A stretch of 64,000 nt of DNA from Siphonodentalium dalli (Eukaryota > Mollusca > Scaphopoda > Gadilida > Siphonodentaliidae): NCBI GenBank assembly GCA_032622095.1, contig CP136069.1, positions 2,577,462 to 2,641,461 on the forward strand, given 5' to 3'. Every line of letters starts with the position of its first letter. Within the stretch, counting starts at the first letter, position 1. This document shows, piece by piece, positions 58,487-64,000 of the stretch. The notes below the pieces were generated by a model. That model saw only the letters and a list, made by a program, of their open reading frames with translations. It searched no databases and was not told where the DNA came from. A program made the translations under genes and the position numbers.

Positions 58487-58740
58487 CTGTGCCAATGCAT
58501 TCTCTTATATATGCGAGTCGACCATAGGTCGCCTCGCATATATAAGAGAATGCATTGGCCTAACAATTGTTTACAATTTTAATAATTTTTTCTTGTATTC
58601 TTTAACAATTTTATAATTTCACCCATACAAATCCCCAGACAAACATGAGCAGACGACACTCTTCTATATGCTTCTATATATGTGTTGGGCTCCCTGCAGG
58701 GTAATGGATGTTTTTTATTTTATGTCCTAAAAATTGTCTA
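58487..58740. mobile_element. Truncated mosaic element: palindrome plus inverted stem-loop D
   Basis: Palindrome 58491-58559 is followed by AT-rich linker and D in reverse (core 58631-58692), then CCCTGCAGGGTAATGGATGT and ACATAAAATAAAAAA-type sequence complemented. It breaks at about 58735, before the second palindrome seen in the copies at 41943 and 46650. Confidence 0.7.
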
Positions 58741-58961
58741 CATATATGGCAAATTTTGGTACGCCGAAAAACAACACAACTTTTGTACCCTGTTGTTACG
58801 TCGGGTACATTGGTTACATTTTATGAGCACAAATTTAGCAACTTAGAAAATATATTTCCTGAACTACTTTCAGGCCCATGGGGTACAAATGGATACTGTA
58901 TTCAAATGTTGTTGTTGGTTTCTATAGTATCTGAGTCGAAGCATAAGTCGTAGCATCCCCA
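58741..58961. other. No gene seen
   Basis: Unassigned; GGTACATTGGTTACATTTTA and similar single-copy-looking sequence. Confidence 0.35.
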
Positions 58962-58964
58962 CCA

Positions 58965-59014
<50 letters not shown>

Positions 59015-59036
59015 CTTTCTCTCTATCTCCCTCCCT

Positions 59037-59075
<39 letters not shown>

Positions 59076-59147
59076 GTCTCTCTCTCTATCTCTCTCTCTC
59101 TCTCTCTCTCCCTCTCTCTCTCTCTCCCCCTCTCTCTCTCTCTCTAG
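58962..59147. repeat. (CT)n microsatellite
   Basis: About 185 bp of CT dinucleotides with occasional interruptions (CCC, TAT, CGCTC). The arginine/glutamate-rich frame on the minus strand is a consequence. Confidence 0.97.
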
Positions 59148-59349
59148 CCACGTCACTGGACAAACCCATTTCATACCACAAATTACGTGCACTTTATATA
59201 TATACACTTATATCACATCAGCACATTGAGATGAAGGGCACGACGCGGAAACGATTCGCTCACACCTTCAGAACTACCTCTATGTTCGATAAATCATGTA
59301 TACCTGTCAAACGTTTGGTGCATTCGATATTTAAATTGTTCGGTCAAAT

Positions 59350-59512
59350 GAGGCGTGTTCGGTGCTAGGGTATTGATTGTACCCCACGGGGCGCCTCACA
59401 CATACCGGAGCATGAAGTGTGGAGTCACGCCGGAGTGTCGTCTGCTTCAATCTGTATGAGGCGCTCCGTGGGTTTAAATGTGGCGTGTTCGACTCCAGGG
59501 TATTGATTGTAC
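59350..59512 (+). repeat. Stem-loop D, divergent copy, between direct repeats
   Basis: The core 59383-59472 pairs CCCACGG with CCGTGGG and GCGCCTCA with TGAGGCGC around GAGTGTCGTCTGCTTC. It is flanked by direct repeats: GGCGTGTTCGG..CTAGGGTATT then GATTGTAC at about 59352 and GGCGTGTTCGA..CCAGGGTATT then GATTGTAC at about 59483. Two stem pairs differ from the other copies in a compensatory way. Confidence 0.65.
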
Positions 59513-59819
59513 ACTATATGGATTGCAAATAGCTTCCACAGCAATTAACCTATATTATTCATCGTAATTATACATCCCCATAGGGCCCAGCGGGTGCCTG
59601 TGTGTGTGCATGCATGGTGAAAAGAAGTTGTACGCATATACTGAGCTTGCTATAAATGTAGGGCTATCACATCGTATAGCAAAATGTATATATGGATACA
59701 TTTAATTGTGTAATATAAGTAATATAATGTATGGGGAAGAGCGAAGCTCAGTATATCAGATATCAATGCATTGTTCACGTACATGTATGCAGGGACAAAA
59801 ATCGTATCGAAATGACCAT
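59513..59819. other. No gene seen
   Basis: Unassigned DNA leading into the minisatellite. Confidence 0.4.
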
Positions 59820-62130
59820 GTTACGGCTATGCTATATATACGACAATCGTATATACGGCCATGTTACGGCCATCGTATATACGGCCATGTTACGGCCATC
59901 GTATATACGGCCATGTTACGGCCATCGTATATACGGCCATGTTACGACCATGTTACGGCCATCGTGTATACGGCCATGTTACGACCATGTTACGGCCATC
60001 GTATATACGGCCATGTTACGACCATGTTACGGCCATCGTATATACGGCCATGTTACGACCATGTTACGGCCATCGTATATACGGCCATGTTACGGCCATC
60101 GTGTATACGGCCATGTTACGGCCATCGTATATACGGCCATGTTACGGCCATCGTATATACGGCCATGTTACGACCATGTTACGGCCATCGTATATACGGC
60201 CATGTTACGACCATGTTACGGCCATCGTATATACGGACATGTTACGACCATGTTACGGCCATGTTACGGCCATCGTATATACGGCCATGTTACGGCCATC
60301 GTATATACGGCCATGTTATGGCCATCGTATATACGGCCATGTTACGACCATGTTACGGCCATCGTATATACGGCCATGTTACGACCATGTTACGGCCATC
60401 GTATATACGGACATGTTACGACCATGTTACGGCCATGTTACGGCCATCGTATATACGGCCATGTTACGGCCATCGTATATACGGCCATGTTATGGCCATC
60501 GTATATACGGCCATGTTACGACCATGTTACGGCCATCGTATATACGGCCATGTTACGACCATGTTACGGCCATCGTATATACGGCCATGTTACGACCATG
60601 TTACGGCCATCGTATATACCGCCATGTTACGACCATGTTACGGCCATCGTATATACGGCCATGTTACGGCCATCGTGTATACGGCCATGTTACGGCCATG
60701 TTACGGCCATCGTATATACGACCATGTTACGGCCATCGTATATACGGCCATGTTACGACCATGTTACGGCCATCGTATATACGGCCATGTTACGACCATG
60801 TTACGGCCATGTTACGACCATGTTACGGCCATCGTATATACGGCCATGTTACGGCCATCGTATATACGGCCATGTTACGACCATGTTACGGCCATCGTAT
60901 ATACGGCCATCGTATATATATACGGCCATGTTACGGCCATCGTATATACGGCCATGTTACGGCCATCGTATATACGGCCATGTTACGACCATGTTACGGC
61001 CATCGTATATACGGCCATGTTACGACCATGTTACGGCCATCGCATATACGGCCATGTTACGACCATGTTACGGCCATCGTATATACGGCCATGTTACGGC
61101 CATCGTATATACGGCCATGTTACGGCCATCGTATATACGGCCATGTTACGGCCATCGTATATACGGCCATGTTACGGCCATCGTATATACGGCCATGTTA
61201 CGGCCATATTACGGCCATCGTATATACGGCCATGTTGCGGCCATCGTATATACGACCATGTTACGGCCATGTTACGGCCATCGTATATACGGCCATGTTG
61301 TGGCCATGTTACGACCATCGTATATACGACCATGTTACGACCATCGTATATACGACCATGATACGGCCATGTTACGGCCATCGTATATACGGCCATGTTG
61401 CGGCCATGTTACGGCCATCGTATATACGACCATGTTACGGCCATCGTATATACGACCATGTTACGGCCATCGTACATACGGCCATGTCACGACCATGTTA
61501 CGGCCATCGTATATACGACCATGTTACGGCCATCGTATATACGACCATGTTACGGCCACCGTATATACGACCATGTTACGGCCATCGTATATACGACCAT
61601 GTTACGGCCATCGTATATACGGCCATGTTACGGCCATGTTACGACCATGTTACGGCCATCGTATATACAACCATGTTACGACCATGTTACGGCCATCGTG
61701 TATACGGCCATGTTACGGCCATCGTATATACGACCATGTTACGACCATGTTACGGCCATCGTGTATACGGCCATGTTACGGCCATCGTATATACGACCAT
61801 GTTACGACCATGTTACGGCCATCGTGTATACGGCCATGTTACGACCATCGTATATACGACCATGTTACGACCATGTTACGGCCATCGTGTATACGGCCAT
61901 GTTACGACCATGTTACGGCCATCGTATATACGACCATGTTACGACCATATTACGGCCATCGTGTATACGGCCATGTTACGGCCATCGTATATACGACCAT
62001 GTTACGGCCATGTTACGACCATCGTATATACGACCATGTTACGGCCATCGTATATACGACCATGTTACGGCCATCGTATATACGACCATGTTACGGCCAT
62101 CGTATATACGACCATGTTACGGCCATGTTA
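59820..62130. repeat. Modular minisatellite of 11-bp and 15-bp units
   Basis: Two modules alternate: GGCCATGTTAC (11 bp, variant GACCATGTTAC) and GGCCATCGTATATAC (15 bp, variant GACCATCG...). The commonest higher unit is 15+11 = 26 bp, often extended by an extra 11-mer. GACCATCG-type 15-mers and GCATATAC / GTGTATAC variants cluster after 61230. All three + frames stay open for hundreds of codons because the modules lack TAA, TAG and TGA in that strand. Not regarded as protein-coding. Confidence 0.93.
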
Positions 62131-62337
62131 CGAATGGAGTTCAACTCAGATCAAGCTTGAAAATCAGTTCCGATTTCCGCCCATGTCGGAATTTGAACCC
62201 CACAATTATTAACAGCCTTGATTTGTTGTTTGTTTCTAGAGAGTTTTTTATTATTTAATAACATTATCATGTGTTCTATCCCAGTTGCTATTCAATACAA
62301 TTTGTGCTTCTTTTTTTTTGCTCAAGTCTTGAAATAG

Positions 62338-62530
62338 TGAGCCTGTCATTTTCAGAATGAGGTCCCCAGAGGGTGAATTTAGTGATGTTATCCCGCACAG
62401 CGGGAACCTCATTCTCATAAGGCCTAAGCAGAATGAGGTCCCCAGATGGTGAATTTGGTGATGCTAGTCCGCTATGTGGGATAGCATCACAAAATTCACC
62501 CTCTGGTGACCTCATTCTGCAAATGACAGA
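62338..62530. mobile_element. Family B MITE, compound copy
   Basis: GTCATTTTCAGAATGAGGTC .. GTGATGTTATCCCGC then a second left arm CAGAATGAGGTCCCCAGATG .. GATGCTAGTCCGC, closed by the inverted arm GCATCACAAAATTCACCCTC .. CTCATTCTGCAAATGACAGA. It looks like one copy inserted into, or recombined with, another. Confidence 0.75.
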
Positions 62531-62789
62531 CACACTATTTCAAGGCTTGTTTGCTCTCTCAACTAAGTTGCTATATATGGATCATATATGCGATCTATCA
62601 TGATATTGAATGCAATTGCATTCAGGTATATGCTCACGGCGCCCATTGCTACCTTCAAAGTACGGCTGGGTTAATTAGCAATAAACCAGTTACATGTAAA
62701 CACACACCTCAAAACTCCCACATTTACATACAGAATTATGTTCAATGTGAAATCTCAAGTAAACAGGTGTTGTGTGGGGCCATAAACAT
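62531..62789. other. No gene seen
   Basis: Short unassigned spacer. Confidence 0.35.
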
Positions 62790-64000
62790 CCTCTGAATCG
62801 GTAGACTCGCGAGCGCATGTGGTGAAATATTATCTGTTGGAGATAAGCCGAGTTTTTGCCTGCAGGTGTTTCCGACGATCGCCGAAATCGGCCGACTCGC
62901 GAGCGCATGTGGTGAAATATTATCTATTGGAGAGAAGCCGAGTTTTCTGTCTGCATGTGTTTCCGACGATCTCCGGCATGGACCGAGGCATGCCGTGAAA
63001 TATCTATGATTTAAGCATAGTTTTTACCTCGGGTGTTTCCGGCCATTTCCGGCATGGACCGGCTTACCGGGGCATGCCGTGAAATATCTATGATTTAAGC
63101 ATAGTTTTTACCTCGGGTGTTTCCGGTCATTTCCGGCATAAACCGGCTTACCGGGGCATGTGGGAAATATCTATGATTTAAGCATAGTTTATATACACCT
63201 CGGGCGTTTCCGGTCATATCCAACATGGACTGGCTTACTGGGGAATGTCGTGAAATATCTATGATTTAAGCATAGTTTTTACCTCGGGTGTTTGCGGTCA
63301 TTTCTCCGACATGGACCGACTTACCGCGGCATGTCGTGAAATATATATGATTTAAGCATATTTTTACCTCTGGTGTTTCCGGCCATTTCCGGCATGAACC
63401 GGCTTACCGGGCATGTCGTGAAATATCTATGATTTAAGCATATGTTTTTACCTCGGGTGTTTCCGGTCATCTCCGACGTGGACTGGCTTACCGGGACATG
63501 TGAAATATCTATGATATTTAAGCATAGTTTACACCTCGGGTGTTTCTGGTCATCTCCGACATGGACTGGCTTACCGGGGCATGTGGTGAAATATCTATGA
63601 TTTAAGCAAAGTTTTTACCTCGGGTGTTTCCGGTCATCTCCGACATGGACTGGCTTACCGGGACATGTGAAATATCTATGATATTTAAGCATAGTTTACA
63701 CATCGGGTGTTTCTGGTCATCTCCGACATGGACTGGCTTACCGGGGCATGTGGTGAAATATCTATGATTTAAGCAAAGTTTTTACCTCGGGTGTTTCCGG
63801 TCATCTCCGACATGGACTGGCTTACCGGGACATGTGAAATATCTATGATATTTAAGCATAGTTTACACCTCGTGTGTTTCCGGTCATCTCATGGACCGGC
63901 TTATTCGGGCGTATGTGGTTAAATTTATAGATTTAAGTGTAGCTTTTACCTCGGGTGTTTCCGGCAATCTCCGGAATCGGTCTGCCCATGGACGCATATA
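62790..64000. repeat. ~85-bp satellite, about 14 copies, continues beyond the window
   Basis: Units of 82-92 bp contain GTGAAATATCTATGATTTAA, GCATAGTTTTTACCTCGGGT and GTTTCCGGTCATCTCCGACA then TGGACTGGCTTACCGG. The first two units (62790-62960) are a diverged variant with CCGACTCGCGAGCGCATGTG. From 63440 a two-unit higher-order pattern (one with a GATATTTAAGC extension, one with AAGCAAAG) repeats. Confidence 0.9.

Noticed and set aside
58902-59207. Arg/Glu-rich minus frame
   Set aside because: Translation of the (CT)n microsatellite.
59706-62258. Very long + strand open frames of 551, 809, 783 and 287 codons
   Set aside because: They are readings of the 11/15-bp minisatellite in three overlapping frames. 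The modules lack stop codons on this strand, and the word order differs between frames only by register, so openness is compositional.
1-64000. tRNA, rRNA or snRNA genes
   Set aside because: The only B-box-like GGTTCGAA context with a partner A-box is the SINE at 41443-41735. No cloverleaf or rRNA core was recognised by eye; a tRNAscan-SE/Rfam run would settle it.

Overview
The window is eukaryotic nuclear DNA from a repeat-dominated invertebrate genome, most likely a marine mollusc and probably a bivalve. I base this on several signals. TACATGTA words are frequent. The ~180-bp repeats carry an 'AAACTCAAATTCGAACTTGACC ... ACCAAGTTT ... (ACGG)n' lexicon of a kind I associate with bivalve genomes. 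A tRNA-derived SINE has an AAACAAACA-type tail, and there are intron-containing exons with GT donors. No prokaryotic, viral or organellar gene is visible. The species cannot be named from the sequence. A run of 100 N at 32505-32604 is an assembly gap inside satellite DNA.

Host-gene content is very low. The supported pieces are short exons: 27273-27443 (+), a TRPV-channel-like first coding exon with acceptor and donor; 56537-56551 (+), a five-codon first exon matching the start of ribosomal protein L12, with a pyrimidine-rich leader; and a possible divergent exon pair at 20578-20663 (-) and 20902-21024 (+) around a CCAAT-containing intergenic stretch. A TATA/initiator/5' splice-donor arrangement lies at 49857-49921. 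The rest is transposon and satellite.

Layout. 1-4900: MITEs, mainly TTAA-flanked piggyBac-like elements carrying ~69-bp palindromes and a ~63-nt stem-loop. 4907-9308: 55-bp satellite, about 80 copies. 9309-12733: degenerate ~200-bp repeats containing AAGATGGC, invaded by TA-flanked TIR elements. 12734-16200: a hAT element with a near-perfect 8-bp duplication, itself carrying a 1.4-kb TIR element. 17768-20436: a 2.7-kb inverted repeat carrying two further DNA elements. 23905-25055: a dead LINE split by a piggyBac-like MITE exactly at TTAA. 25080-27115: bivalve-type repeats. 27650-36035: four consecutive satellites (32, 38, 38 and ~142 bp). 36036-42900: sparse DNA with MITEs and a SINE with a perfect 14-bp duplication. 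42964-47023: a MITE interrupted by two LINE copies. 47391-49273 and 50530-55523: two large foldbacks with minisatellite DNA. 56000-59500: hairpin elements and the RPL12-like exon. 59820-62130: an 11/15-bp modular minisatellite. 62790-64000: an ~85-bp satellite running off the end.

The main result is a layered mobile-element record. Nested insertions allow several target-site duplications to be read directly (TTAA, TA, 8 bp, 14 bp). Two small hairpin modules recur inside otherwise different elements. One is a palindrome that keeps the same single mismatch in all copies. The other is a stem-loop with an invariant GTGTCGTCTGCT segment and two compensatory stem changes in its most divergent copy. 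The second is the best candidate here for an undescribed structured element.
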